Shown piece after piece: positions 35,803-45,078 of a stretch of 64,000 nt of DNA. Source of the stretch: Streptomyces sp. NBC_01451 (GTDB taxonomy: Bacteria > Actinomycetota > Actinomycetes > Streptomycetales > Streptomycetaceae). The notes under the pieces were generated by a model, which ran no database searches, was not told where the DNA came from, and saw nothing but the letters and a program-made list of their open reading frames with translations. A program made the position numbers and the translations under genes. Where the stretch lies: the NCBI RefSeq assembly GCF_036227485.1, contig NZ_CP109479.1:4526001-4590000 (forward strand), read 5' to 3'. The stretch's first letter is position 1. Every line of letters starts with the position of its first letter.

Positions 35803-37833
35803 CTACGGGAGTCGCGGCTCCCGTACGACCGCCACCCCGCCCGGCGGAACCCGCACCAGGCCGTCGGCCGGCGCTTCCCCGGTGAGGAGTTCGGTCGCCC
35901 CGGCCGCCACCGCGACCTCGGCGCCCTGCCCGGCGTGGTCGATGACGAACAGGAAGTCCGCGTCAGGACCCCGCCGCACCACCGCCTCCACGCCCACCGG
36001 AGTCGCCCGCACCCCCTCGACACCCGCCTCCGCGCACATACGGGCGAGCAGCGCGCCCAGCGTCGAGGCGTCCGGCCGGGTCGCCAGGTACCAACCGGCG
36101 CCCGCGCCGACCGGGTTGCGCGTCACCGCCGGTACCCCGGCCAACGGACCGTCCGTGTACGACAGCACCGCCTCCGCCCCCGGTTCCTCCAGCCGCAGCC
36201 GCTCCGACCAGAGGGTTCCCGTGCCGTCACTGTCGCCATCGCCATCGCCGAGTCCGACCGACTCCCCCGGCAGCAAGGGGAACAGTTCATCGGCCCGCAC
36301 ACCCAGCGCCTCCCGGAACGCGCCCGGGTAACCGCCCAGCCGTACATGGCAGTTGGCGTCCACGGCACCACTGTGGAACCCGACGGCCAGCGTGCCGCCA
36401 CGCTCCGCGAAGCCCGTGAGGTTCACGGCACCCTCGTCGTCGACCAGGTACAGGCTCGGGACCAGCACCAGCCGGTATCCGTCCAGTTCGGCGTCCGGGC
36501 GTACGAAGTCCACCGCCACGCCCGACCGCCACAGCGGCTCGTACCAGTCCCGTACGAGATCCTGGAAGCGGAGTTCGCCGTTCGGCTGGGAGGGGAGTTC
36601 CAGGGCCCAACGGGCGTCCCAGTCCCAGACGATGGCCACCGAAGCCGTGCCCGTGCTGCCGCGCACCTCCGCCAACGCCCGCAGGTCCGCGCCAAGTTGG
36701 ACCACGTCCTGCCAGATGCGGCTGTCGGTGCCGGCGTGCGGGAGCATCGCCGAGTGCCACTGTTCCGCGCCCGCCTTCGCGGCCCGCCACTGGAAGTACG
36801 CGATGCCGTCCGCTCCGTGGGCGACATGCGCCAGCGCGTTGCGGCGCAACTCCCCCGCCGTCTTCGCCCTGTTGACCGGCTGCCAGTTGACCGCACCCGT
36901 GGAGTGCTCCATCAGGAACCAGGGGCCGCCCGCGAGCGACCGCATCAGGTCGCCGCTCAGCGCGATGTCGATCTCCGACTCGGGGTCGGTCGAGCGGAGG
37001 TAGTGGTCGTTCGCGACGACGTCCAGTTCCGGGGCCCAGCGCCAGTAGTCCAGCGCGTCGAAGTTGTACATCACCATGAAGTTCGTGGTGGCGGGAGTCC
37101 CGGGGGCCGCCGCCCTCAGCACATCCCGCTCCGCCTTGTACAGCGAGAGCAGTTCGTCGCTGCAGAAGCGGCGCCAGTCCAGCTGGTGGGTCGGATTGGG
37201 CACCGCGCCCGTCGCGCGGGGCGGGATGATCTCGGCCCAGTCGTAGTACCACTGGCTCCAGAAGGTGGTCCCCCAGGCGTTGTTCAGCGCCGTCAGGTCG
37301 TCCCCGTACCGTGCCCGCAGCCAGCGGCGGAACGACTCCGCGCTCTCGTCGCAGTAGCAGGCGGGGTTGTGGCAGCCGTACTCGTTGTGGACGTGCCACA
37401 TCGCGACCGCCGGATGGTCCGCGTACCGCTCCGCCAGCGCGCCCGCGATCCGCAGCGCCGCCTCCCGGTAGGCCGGACTGCTCGGGCAGAACGTCTGGCG
37501 GCTGCCGTACGACAACCGGCGCCCGTCCTTGTCCACCGGGAGCGCCTCGGGGTGGGCGCGGAAGAACCAGGCCGGCGGCGCTGCCGTGGGTGTGGCCAGG
37601 TCGGCGGCTATGCCGTTCTCGTGGAGGAGGTCGAGGAGACGGTCCATGCGGGCGAAGTCGTGGACGCCCTCGGCCGGTTCGAGCAGCGCCCAGGAGAAGA
37701 TGCCGACGCTCACCATGGTGACCCCGGCCTCGCGCATCAGCCGCATGTCCTCGGCCCAGACCTCCTCGGGCCACTGCTCGGGGTTGTAGTCGCCCCCGTA
37801 CGCGATACCGGGGACAGCGAGTTCGCGCTTCAT
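35803..37833 (-). CDS. GH42 beta-galactosidase
   Basis: A 676-residue glycoside hydrolase of family 42. The acid/base Glu is in AMWHVHNEYGCHNPACYC and the nucleophile Glu in GPWFLMEHSTGAVNWQ. A TIM barrel (1-390) is followed by a trimerisation and beta-sandwich region. It cleaves terminal beta-galactosides (or arabinosides). No signal peptide is seen, so it acts on imported oligosaccharides. It is the last gene of a leftward operon with a complete ABC sugar importer (SBP, two permeases), whose ATPase must be supplied elsewhere. Confidence 0.93.
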   Translation of the reverse strand: MKRELAVPGIAYGGDYNPEQWPEEVWAEDMRLMREAGVTMVSVGIFSWALLEPAEGVHDFARMDRLLDLLHENGIAADLATPTAAPPAWFFRAHPEALPVDKDGRRLSYGSRQTFCPSSPAYREAALRIAGALAERYADHPAVAMWHVHNEYGCHNPACYCDESAESFRRWLRARYGDDLTALNNAWGTTFWSQWYYDWAEIIPPRATGAVPNPTHQLDWRRFCSDELLSLYKAERDVLRAAAPGTPATTNFMVMYNFDALDYWRWAPELDVVANDHYLRSTDPESEIDIALSGDLMRSLAGGPWFLMEHSTGAVNWQPVNRAKTAGELRRNALAHVAHGADGIAYFQWRAAKAGAEQWHSAMLPHAGTDSRIWQDVVQLGADLRALAEVRGSTGTASVAIVWDWDARWALELPSQPNGELRFQDLVRDWYEPLWRSGVAVDFVRPDAELDGYRLVLVPSLYLVDDEGAVNLTGFAERGGTLAVGFHSGAVDANCHVRLGGYPGAFREALGVRADELFPLLPGESVGLGDGDGDSDGTGTLWSERLRLEEPGAEAVLSYTDGPLAGVPAVTRNPVGAGAGWYLATRPDASTLGALLARMCAEAGVEGVRATPVGVEAVVRRGPDADFLFVIDHAGQGAEVAVAAGATELLTGEAPADGLVRVPPGGVAVVREPRLP

Positions 37834-37908
37834 CGGTCGGCATTCCTGTTCTTACGGAGGGCGAAGGAGCGGAGAGCAGAGGACAGAGGGCGGGGAGCGG
37901 AGAAAGGC

Positions 37909-38811
37909 TCAGCCCTTGTTGGCGCCCAGGGTCAGGCCGCTGACGAACTGCCGTTGCAGCGCGAAGTACACGATCAGCGTCGGGATCGCGGTCAGCAGCG
38001 CACCCGCGGCGACCAGGTTGGGGTCGGTGAAGTACTGGCCGGAGAGGTTGTTGAGGGCCGAGGTGATCGGCATGTTCTCGCCGGTGGAGATCAGGACGAG
38101 CGCCCAGAAGAAGTCGTTGTAGATCCAGATGGAGAGGAGGGTGGCGAGGGCCGCCATCGCGGGGCGGCACAGCGGCAGCACGATCTGCCAGTACATCCGC
38201 CACACCGACGCGCCGTCGACGAGCGCGGCCTCGGTCAGCTCGTGCGGGAGCATCCGCATGTAGTTGGCGAGCACGAACGCGCAGAAGCCCGACTGGAACG
38301 CGATGTGGATGAGGACGAGGCCGAGCGCGGAGTCGTACAGCTTGCCGGACGCGGTGATCCCCGGCAGGTCGATGAGCAGGTACATGCGGTAGAGCGGCGT
38401 GATGATGACCTGCTGCGGGAGCAGGTTGCCGGCCGTGAAGAGGAGCAGCAGGAACAGGTTGACGCGGAAGTCGAAGCGGCTGACGTAGAAGGCGACCATC
38501 GACGACAGGAACAGCGTCAGCAGCACCGCCGGGACGGCGATGATCAGCGTGTTGACGAAGTAGTGCGTCATGTCCGACTGCGTGAACGCGTTCGTGAAGT
38601 TGTCGAAGCTCAGCTTGTCGGGCCAGGAGACATAGCCCTTGGTGCTGGTCTCGGAGTACGGGCGCAGCGCCGCGTAGACCGCCCAGAGCAGCGGCGCCAG
38701 CCAGGCCAGCGACGTGACGACGAGGAACACGTGCAGCAGCACGCGCGCGGGGCGGACGGGGGCGCGCTGCCCCTTCACGGGCCCCTGCGCGGCCAGGGTG
38801 GGAGCGCTCAT
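37909..38811 (-). CDS. Sugar ABC transporter permease (MalG type)
   Basis: A 300-residue inner membrane component with six transmembrane helices. The EAA motif that docks the ATPase is visible as ELTEAALVDGASVWRMYWQIVLP. It overlaps the partner permease gene by ATGA and precedes the GH42 gene, indicating import of a galactoside. No ATPase gene is present, which is usual in Streptomyces, where MsiK serves many importers. Confidence 0.9.
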   Translation of the reverse strand: MSAPTLAAQGPVKGQRAPVRPARVLLHVFLVVTSLAWLAPLLWAVYAALRPYSETSTKGYVSWPDKLSFDNFTNAFTQSDMTHYFVNTLIIAVPAVLLTLFLSSMVAFYVSRFDFRVNLFLLLLFTAGNLLPQQVIITPLYRMYLLIDLPGITASGKLYDSALGLVLIHIAFQSGFCAFVLANYMRMLPHELTEAALVDGASVWRMYWQIVLPLCRPAMAALATLLSIWIYNDFFWALVLISTGENMPITSALNNLSGQYFTDPNLVAAGALLTAIPTLIVYFALQRQFVSGLTLGANKG

Positions 38812-39806
38812 GCCCGCCGCTCCTTCCGGAAGGTGCTGATCAGGTACGGGATGATCACGACGAGCGAGATGACCAGCAGGACGACGGCGATCGCTGAGCC
38901 GTATCCGATGCGGCTGGACTCGCCGATGATGTTGTTCGTGACCAGGATCGACAGGAGTTCGGTGCCCTGGGCGCCCTTGTTGAAGACGTACACGAGGTCG
39001 AAGGCACGCAGCGACTCGATGATCGTGACGACCAGGACGATGGTGTTGGTGGGCCGCAGGGTCGGGAAGATGACGTTCTTGAACGTCTGCCACTCGTTGG
39101 CGCCGTCGAGCGAGGATGCCTCGCGCAGGGACGGGTCCACACCCTTCAGGCCGGCCAGGTAGAGGATCATCATGTAGCCGGTGTGCCGCCAGGAGGCGGC
39201 CACGAGGATGGCCCAGAGGTTGAGGTCCGGATCGCCGATCCAGTCGATGTAGTGGCCGGGCTTGTTGGCCCCGATCAGGCTGTTGATCAGGCCCGTGTCC
39301 GGGTTGTAGACCAGCTGCCAGACGAAGCCGATGACGGCCATGGAGACCACGACCGGGAGGAAGAAGGCCGTCTGGTAGACCCGGCTGAAACGGATGTTCT
39401 TGTCCAGCTGCACGGCCAGGAACAGGCCGAGCGGGGTCGGGATCGCGATGAGTACGACGAACCAGATGACGTTGTGCTGGACGGCCGGCCAGAACTGCGG
39501 GTTGTCGGCGAAGAGGTCACGGAAGTTCTGGAGCCCGACCCACTTGATGGAGTCGAAGCCGATGCCGTCCCAGGTGGTGAAGGCCAGCCCGATCGAGGCG
39601 AGGGCCGTCACCCACACGAGGGCGATGTGCAGGAAGGTCGGCAGGCCCGCCATGAAGCCGAGGGCGACCCGGTCACGGCGGGTCAGCAGCCGGCGGTGGC
39701 CCGAGGCCGGCTTGCGGCTCTGCGGGGACGAGGGCGTACCGGTACCGCCCGGGGGCGGCGTGTCGGCCGCCCCCGGGACCACGGGGATCGAATCGAAGGT
39801 GCTCAT
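38808..39806 (-). CDS. Sugar ABC transporter permease (MalF type)
   Basis: A 332-residue protein with six hydrophobic helices and the docking motif SLREASSLDGANEWQTFKNVIFP. A Pro/Gly-rich cytoplasmic N-terminus (about 40 residues) precedes the first helix. It is translated from an ATG that overlaps the stop of the substrate-binding protein gene by one base. Confidence 0.9.
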   Translation of the reverse strand: MSTFDSIPVVPGAADTPPPGGTGTPSSPQSRKPASGHRRLLTRRDRVALGFMAGLPTFLHIALVWVTALASIGLAFTTWDGIGFDSIKWVGLQNFRDLFADNPQFWPAVQHNVIWFVVLIAIPTPLGLFLAVQLDKNIRFSRVYQTAFFLPVVVSMAVIGFVWQLVYNPDTGLINSLIGANKPGHYIDWIGDPDLNLWAILVAASWRHTGYMMILYLAGLKGVDPSLREASSLDGANEWQTFKNVIFPTLRPTNTIVLVVTIIESLRAFDLVYVFNKGAQGTELLSILVTNNIIGESSRIGYGSAIAVVLLVISLVVIIPYLISTFRKERRA

Positions 39807-41113
39807 CAGGAGGCGAAGATCGTCTTCTTCTGGCGCTCGATGGACGAGAGCAGGCTGTCGATCCCCTTGGGGTCGCGGATGAACTTCTGCAGCGCGGGCT
39901 GCATCACCGTGGAGGTGAAGTCCGGGCGGCTGTCGCGGTCCATGAACTGGGTGAGGTTCTTCGCGCCGCTGATCATCGCGTACGCCTTCTTCTGAAGGGC
40001 GCTGTACGAGGAGGTGTCGGCGTTGCTGGAGGCGGCGACGACGTTCGGGTCGGCCTTGAGGTAGATCTGCTCGGCCTCCGGGGTGCCCAGGAACTCCAGC
40101 AGCTGGACCGAACCGGCCTTGTTCTTCGGGGACTTGCTGAGCATGAAGCCGTCGGTCGGCGCCTCGACCGTGTCCTGCCCGAAGGAGGGGTCGATCTCCG
40201 GGAACGCGAAGAAATCGAGGTCCGCCGCATCGGTCGCGTTCGTGAACTGCTGGCCCACGAAGGTGCCCAGCAGATACATGCCGGCCTTCTTCGATACGAG
40301 GGTCTGGGCCGCGTCCTGCCACGTGCGGCCGGTCGATCCCTCCTGGCTGTAGGGGAGAATTTCAGCCCAGTTGTCGAACGTGGCGCGAACCTTCGCGTCG
40401 GTCCAGGATGCCTTTCCGGCCATCAGCTCGACGTGGAAGTCGTAGCCGTTGGTACGGAAGTTGATCTGGTCGAAGGTGCCGAGCGCGGGCCATGCGTCCT
40501 TGTCGCCGAAGGCGATCGGGACGAGGCCGTCCTTCTGCATCTGCTTGCACAGCGCGATGAACTGCGCCCAGGTGGTGGGCACCTCGTAGCCGCGCTCCTT
40601 GAAGACGCTCTTCCGGTAGAACATCGCCCACGGGTACGTGTACAGCGGCACGAAGTAGTACTTGCCGTCCGCGCCCTTGCTGAGCTGCTTCATCGCGTCG
40701 GGGAAGTTGCCCCCGATCTTCTGCCACACGTCGTCGATCGGGCTGGCCAGGCCCTTTCCAGCGAAGAACTGCATGCGGTAGCCGGCGAACCAGGTGAACA
40801 CGTCGTCCGGGGTGCCCTGGAGGTAGGAGTTGATCTGCTCCTGGAACGTGTTGTGGTCCTTGGTGTTCACGTCGACCTTGACGCCGGTCTTCTTCGTGAA
40901 CGCCGCGTAGATCTCGGCGAAGGCCTTCTTCGGGACGGCGTCCGACGAGTTCGAGCCGAGGGTGACGGTCTTCGTGTCGGAACCCGAGTCGCTGTCGCCG
41001 CAGGCGCTCAGCAGCGGAACGGCCGCGCCGAGCGCCGCCGCGCCGCCGATGCCGCGCAGCAGGGTGCGGCGGCTCGGGCCGGGGACGGACAGACCGGAGG
41101 GTGTGTGGTGCAT
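39806..41113 (-). CDS. Sugar ABC transporter substrate-binding lipoprotein
   Basis: A 435-residue extracellular binding protein. It combines a twin-arginine stretch (SRRTLLRGIGG) with a lipobox ending LLSAC, so Cys38 is probably lipidated after Tat export. The ligand-binding cleft shows WFAGYRMQFFAGKGLASPID and YPWAMFYRKSVFKERG. The ATG at 41111-41113 is preceded by CAGGAG. It leads the importer/GH42 operon. Confidence 0.9.
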   Translation of the reverse strand: MHHTPSGLSVPGPSRRTLLRGIGGAAALGAAVPLLSACGDSDSGSDTKTVTLGSNSSDAVPKKAFAEIYAAFTKKTGVKVDVNTKDHNTFQEQINSYLQGTPDDVFTWFAGYRMQFFAGKGLASPIDDVWQKIGGNFPDAMKQLSKGADGKYYFVPLYTYPWAMFYRKSVFKERGYEVPTTWAQFIALCKQMQKDGLVPIAFGDKDAWPALGTFDQINFRTNGYDFHVELMAGKASWTDAKVRATFDNWAEILPYSQEGSTGRTWQDAAQTLVSKKAGMYLLGTFVGQQFTNATDAADLDFFAFPEIDPSFGQDTVEAPTDGFMLSKSPKNKAGSVQLLEFLGTPEAEQIYLKADPNVVAASSNADTSSYSALQKKAYAMISGAKNLTQFMDRDSRPDFTSTVMQPALQKFIRDPKGIDSLLSSIERQKKTIFAS

Positions 41114-41568
41114 GACGACTCCTGAGGACAGACCCCCCGAAACGGGGAGCAAGGTCACGACTACGCTTAGCCCATGCTGATCTAAATCGACCAGAAATCA
41201 ACTTGACCGAACATCGTGGCGGCAATAACAGCCCCATGTCCGGCCATGCGTCAAGAGCTGACGTCCGCCGTTCCTGAAACGTGATGGACATGCGGATGTG
41301 AAGGTTTGCTAACAGACAGACGGCAAACAGTCGGAGTAAGCCCTTTCCTCGGCCGTTCGGCCGAGGGCGCCGCCCCGCCCACCACAAACGCCGACCTTTC
41401 GGCCGAGGCGGGCGGACCGGCCCGGAAGCGACATTGGTGGTGATCACGTCGGGCGGCACGTCAGGTGACACGTCGGATGGCCTGTGAGGCGCGATGTCAG
41501 GTGCGATGTCAGGTGACACGTCGGGCGAGATCACTCCACCGTCAGCCGGAACCGGCAGGAGCCCGCCC
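41114..41568. other. Divergent promoter region of the importer operon and GT87-like gene
   Basis: About 455 bp. It holds a hairpin (41347-41366), a 16-bp direct repeat TCAGGTGACACGTCGG (41461-41476 and 41509-41524), and several ATG codons in the repeat region that make the downstream start uncertain. I see no other gene. Confidence 0.5.
41347..41366. terminator. Hairpin in the divergent region
   Basis: CCTCGGCC / GGCCGAGG with a GTTC loop. A second CGGCCGAGG lies about 35 bp further on. It may be a terminator or a leader structure; it is not followed by a T-run. Confidence 0.4.
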
Positions 41569-43404
41569 ATGCCCAGCACGACCACCGCCAAGGCGCCCAC
41601 GGGCACCGCGGGTCCCCGCAGCGCGTCTCCACCCCGGCCCCCGGTCCGCTGGGACGTCGTCCACCTGCTGGCCTGCGCGGTCTTCGCGCTCGGTCTGTCG
41701 TCGGCCACGACCCTGACCGCGCACCGGGTGTGGGGCGTCTGCGCGGCCCTCGGCTACGGCACGGCGGCGATCCTGGCCGCCCGGGCCCCGCGCCCCTGGG
41801 AGAGCCGGGCAGCACTGCTCACGGCCACCGTCGGCGCGGTGCTGCTTCCCCTGGCACTGCTCACAGTGCTCGGCCGGGCCCAGCCCGAGGTGGGGGTCGT
41901 CGAACACTCGGGCGCTCTGCTGCTGCACACGGGCAGCCCGTACTCCCCCCACCCCGCCACCGTGGACGACTACAACCCGTACCTGCCCGGCATGGCCCTC
42001 TTCGGCCTCCCCGACGCACTCCTGGGCGGCACCCCGTTGGCCCCGCTCGCGGACGCCCGGCTGTGGTTCTGCCCGGTATTCGCCGCGTGCATGTACGCCA
42101 CGATCAGGGGCCGTACGCCCGGAAAAGCCGAAGCGACCGGCTCGCGCCGCACTGCGGTCGGCTCTCCCCGCACCGCTGCGGGCCTGCTGCTCTCCTTCCC
42201 GGCCGTGGCCCTGCCCCTCGCCGTCGGCGGGGTGGACCTGCCGGTGATCGGGCTGATGTGCCTGGGGCTCGCACTGGCGGGCCGAGTCGGTTCCGGGGCC
42301 CGGCCCGGAGCCGGGCCCAGAGCCGGGGTCGGAACCGGGATCGCGGCCGGGCTGGCGATGGGCGCCGCCGCGGCCCTGAAGTGGACCGCCTGGCCCCTCC
42401 TCCCGGTCGGCCTCGCCCTGATCGCCGTCACAGCGGGACGCCGTACGGCCGTACGGGCTACGGCGACCGCTCTCCTGACGTCAGCGGCGGCCGTCGTGCC
42501 GGTCGCCCTGGCCGACCCCCACGCCTTCGTCGAGCACGTGGTCCTGTTCCCGCTGGGCAGGGGCGGCGTCCGCTCCCCGGCGGCGAGCCCGCTGCCCGGA
42601 CATCTGCTCGCGGAGTACGTCCCCGGCGGCTTCGTCCTCGCGGTCGCCCTGCTGGTCGCGAGCGCTGTCGCGGTGGCCGTTTCCCTCGTGGTCCGGCCGC
42701 CGCACACGGTCCGCGCGGCGGCCGACCGGCTCGCCGTCGGCCTGGGCCTGGCGATGTGCCTGATACCGGCCACCCGGTTCGGCTATCTGGTGTACCCGAT
42801 CGTCCTGGCGGTGTGGTTCCGCGTCGGCACGACCACGGCGGGGACAGCTCCCGGCAGGCCCGGACCCGTCCGGTCAGCCGCTGATCCTCACCTTCCGGGA
42901 CACACTCACCTGATCCACGTCCGACGTCCGGATCGTCACCTTCATGGTCCAGGTGCCGGCGATCGGCAGGTTGAGGGTGTTGGTGCCCCAATAGCCGCCC
43001 AGGTCGGTGACTTCGGCGTTGAGCGGGCCGATGTCCTTGCTGGGGAGCGAGAAGGAGATGCGGAGTTCGGGGACGACCGCGAAACCGTCGTCGGGGCCGA
43101 ACACCACCGCCTGCACACTGTTCTCGCCGACCCGGCCGGGTTCGAGAGTGATCTGCACCTTGCCGTGGCCGCCCGGCGTACCGACGTCGAAGGGGATCGT
43201 CGTCGTGGACGCGCTGATCACCCCGGGTACGGGCGCGTCCTTGGCGGCCTCCGCCGCCTCGGCGGCGGCCCGGCCCGGCAGGGTGGTCGTCAGGACGGTC
43301 GTGATCACCAACACCGCGATCCCGACGGCCACTTCGACCAGCACGGAACGACGGAGCCGACGCCGGTAGGAGGCACGCACGTGGTCCGAGGATCCGTCAG
43401 CTGA
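41569..43404 (+). CDS. GT87-like (DUF2029) membrane glycosyltransferase with antisense-derived C-terminal tail
   Basis: The first 430 residues form a polytopic membrane protein (about ten helices) with the GT87 traits LLLHTGSPYSP, DDYNPYLPGMALFG and ALKWTAWPLLPVGLAL, typical of polyprenyl-phosphate-mannose-type transferases. After about base 42860 the frame enters the copper gene on the opposite strand and continues for 530 bp without a stop, giving a His/Arg/Gly-rich tail with no family features. A TGA in another frame at about 42883 suggests the natural end. The start at 41569 has GGCAGGAG; an upstream ATG at 41494 is possible. Confidence 0.6.
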   Translation: MPSTTTAKAPTGTAGPRSASPPRPPVRWDVVHLLACAVFALGLSSATTLTAHRVWGVCAALGYGTAAILAARAPRPWESRAALLTATVGAVLLPLALLTVLGRAQPEVGVVEHSGALLLHTGSPYSPHPATVDDYNPYLPGMALFGLPDALLGGTPLAPLADARLWFCPVFAACMYATIRGRTPGKAEATGSRRTAVGSPRTAAGLLLSFPAVALPLAVGGVDLPVIGLMCLGLALAGRVGSGARPGAGPRAGVGTGIAAGLAMGAAAALKWTAWPLLPVGLALIAVTAGRRTAVRATATALLTSAAAVVPVALADPHAFVEHVVLFPLGRGGVRSPAASPLPGHLLAEYVPGGFVLAVALLVASAVAVAVSLVVRPPHTVRAAADRLAVGLGLAMCLIPATRFGYLVYPIVLAVWFRVGTTTAGTAPGRPGPVRSAADPHLPGHTHLIHVRRPDRHLHGPGAGDRQVEGVGAPIAAQVGDFGVERADVLAGEREGDAEFGDDRETVVGAEHHRLHTVLADPAGFESDLHLAVAARRTDVEGDRRRGRADHPGYGRVLGGLRRLGGGPARQGGRQDGRDHQHRDPDGHFDQHGTTEPTPVGGTHVVRGSVS

Positions 43405-44982
43405 GGACTCGTCATCCGGGGATCCGCCGTCGGAGATCCGGCCGGAGATCTCGTGATCCGAGGCCTCGCGAGCCGAGGCCTCGCGAGCCGAGATGTCGTG
43501 GCCCGAGGTGCCGTCGCCCGAGGTGCCGTCGTCGGGACCGTCGGCGTCGCCCGCGCCGGACCGCGTCGCCGGACCGCCGACCGTCTCCGGCACCCGTCCC
43601 GCGACCTTCGCCTGCGTCTGCGCCTCCACCGCCTCCGCCTCCGCCTCCGGTACCAGCGACTGCCCCGTCCACCGGCGCGAGAACCCGGCCGCCACCAGCA
43701 GCAGCGCCACCGCGCACATCTTGGCGATCAGGATGCGGCCGTACGACGTACCGGTGATCGCGTCCCAGGAGCCGAGGCCGCGCCAGGCCTGGTAGACGCC
43801 GGTGACGGTCAGGACGGCCACGGAGGCGAAGGCCAGCCGGGAGAAGCGGGCGACGGTGGACGCCGGGAGCGGCTCCGGCGCCTGGAGCAGGGTGAGCAGG
43901 GCCGCGAGGCCGCCGAGCCAGGCGGACATGGCGAGCAGATGCAGCACCGAGGACGCCATCGCCACCGGCACCTGGATACCGGCCGACGCGTGTTCGGCGG
44001 CGGCCCACGTCAGTGTGAGACCGAGGGCGAGCACACCCCCGGCGGCGAGCAGTACCGGTTTCCCGCGCTCGCCCGTCTCGTCCTCGGCACGTCGGCCTCG
44101 CCGCGCAACCACGGTCAGCAGCACGGCCGTTGCGGCCAGCAGAGCGAGCCGGACCAGGAGTGCCAGGCCGGGCCTGCTGGTCATGGTCCGTTCCAGGGTG
44201 GACAGGTCGAAGGCGCCGGCGGGTGCGGTGCCGGCCTCGTACGGGCCGCGCAGCAGGAGCAGGGCGAGGGTGGCCGCCAGGAGGGTCCACCAGCCCGTCA
44301 GGACCAGTTTGCGCAGGGGGTCCGTGCTCGACGGACGGCAGAGGAGGACGAAGACGACCGTGCCGACGAGCAACGCCAGGGCCGCGTACGCCAGGTAGCG
44401 GACGATGTCGTAGAGAGCGCTGGTGGCCGCGTTCTCGGTGGGGCCGGTGTCGATCGCGGCCGGGGTCGCGGAAGGCTCGCCGATGGAGAAGGTGAAGGCA
44501 CCCGAGATGGGGTGGCTGTCCGCCGACACGACCCGCCAGGCCACGGTGAACGTGCCCTCGCCGAGACCCCCCGGCAGGCTGACGCGCACCTCGTCGGACC
44601 GCCCGTCCACATGCTCGGCCTCGCCGGTGCTCACGCGTCGGCTGCCGGGGTCGAAGAGGCGGAAGGAGTCGTCGAGCAGGGCGACGGACTCGGTGAAGGT
44701 CAGGGTGACCTGCCGGGGCGCGGACTTGAGGACGCTTCCGTCCCGGGGGTCGGTGTCGCGGAGAGCGGCGTGCGCGGACGCGGTACCCGCCCCGCCGGCG
44801 AGGAGGAACAGGACCAACAGGGTGCCCAGCAGCGCCAGCCGCTGAACTCCCCGGCCGTACCTTCCTCCCCGGAGGCTGCTTGCGCCCGTCCGCTCGCCGA
44901 TCTCCGTCCACTCGCCGATTCCCGTGCGCTCGCCTCCTGCGGCTCGTCGCTCGTCGCGCCCTTCGTTCCGTAGTCGGCCCAC
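42874..44982 (-). CDS. CopC-CopD copper resistance fusion protein
   Basis: A 702-residue protein. After a signal-anchor the CopC domain (about 70-170) starts HAALRDTDPRDGSVL and contains the second His in VSADSHPISGAF, the Cu-binding pair. Eight or more helices of the CopD domain follow (SALYDIVRYLAYAALALL to AKMCAVALLLVAAGFSRRW). A 110-residue acidic low-complexity insertion comes next, then a helix and a beta-sandwich domain at the C-terminus (TIPFDVGTPGGHGKVQITL). It probably imports or buffers copper across the membrane. Its 3' end is covered by the GT87-like frame. Confidence 0.88.
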   Translation of the reverse strand: MGRLRNEGRDERRAAGGERTGIGEWTEIGERTGASSLRGGRYGRGVQRLALLGTLLVLFLLAGGAGTASAHAALRDTDPRDGSVLKSAPRQVTLTFTESVALLDDSFRLFDPGSRRVSTGEAEHVDGRSDEVRVSLPGGLGEGTFTVAWRVVSADSHPISGAFTFSIGEPSATPAAIDTGPTENAATSALYDIVRYLAYAALALLVGTVVFVLLCRPSSTDPLRKLVLTGWWTLLAATLALLLLRGPYEAGTAPAGAFDLSTLERTMTSRPGLALLVRLALLAATAVLLTVVARRGRRAEDETGERGKPVLLAAGGVLALGLTLTWAAAEHASAGIQVPVAMASSVLHLLAMSAWLGGLAALLTLLQAPEPLPASTVARFSRLAFASVAVLTVTGVYQAWRGLGSWDAITGTSYGRILIAKMCAVALLLVAAGFSRRWTGQSLVPEAEAEAVEAQTQAKVAGRVPETVGGPATRSGAGDADGPDDGTSGDGTSGHDISAREASAREASDHEISGRISDGGSPDDESSADGSSDHVRASYRRRLRRSVLVEVAVGIAVLVITTVLTTTLPGRAAAEAAEAAKDAPVPGVISASTTTIPFDVGTPGGHGKVQITLEPGRVGENSVQAVVFGPDDGFAVVPELRISFSLPSKDIGPLNAEVTDLGGYWGTNTLNLPIAGTWTMKVTIRTSDVDQVSVSRKVRISG

Positions 44983-45078
44983 GTACCTTCTCCGTCTTCG
45001 GGACTTTTCGGCTCTCGTATACGTACGGACGATCCTGACGCCCCGCTCACCCCACCGGAACCGTATTCGCCGTGGCCT

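Noticed and set aside
35599..39162. A 1187-codon open frame on the plus strand
   Set aside because: It lies opposite the GH42 and permease genes, is Arg/Val-rich and has no family motif; it is a shadow of high-GC coding sequence.
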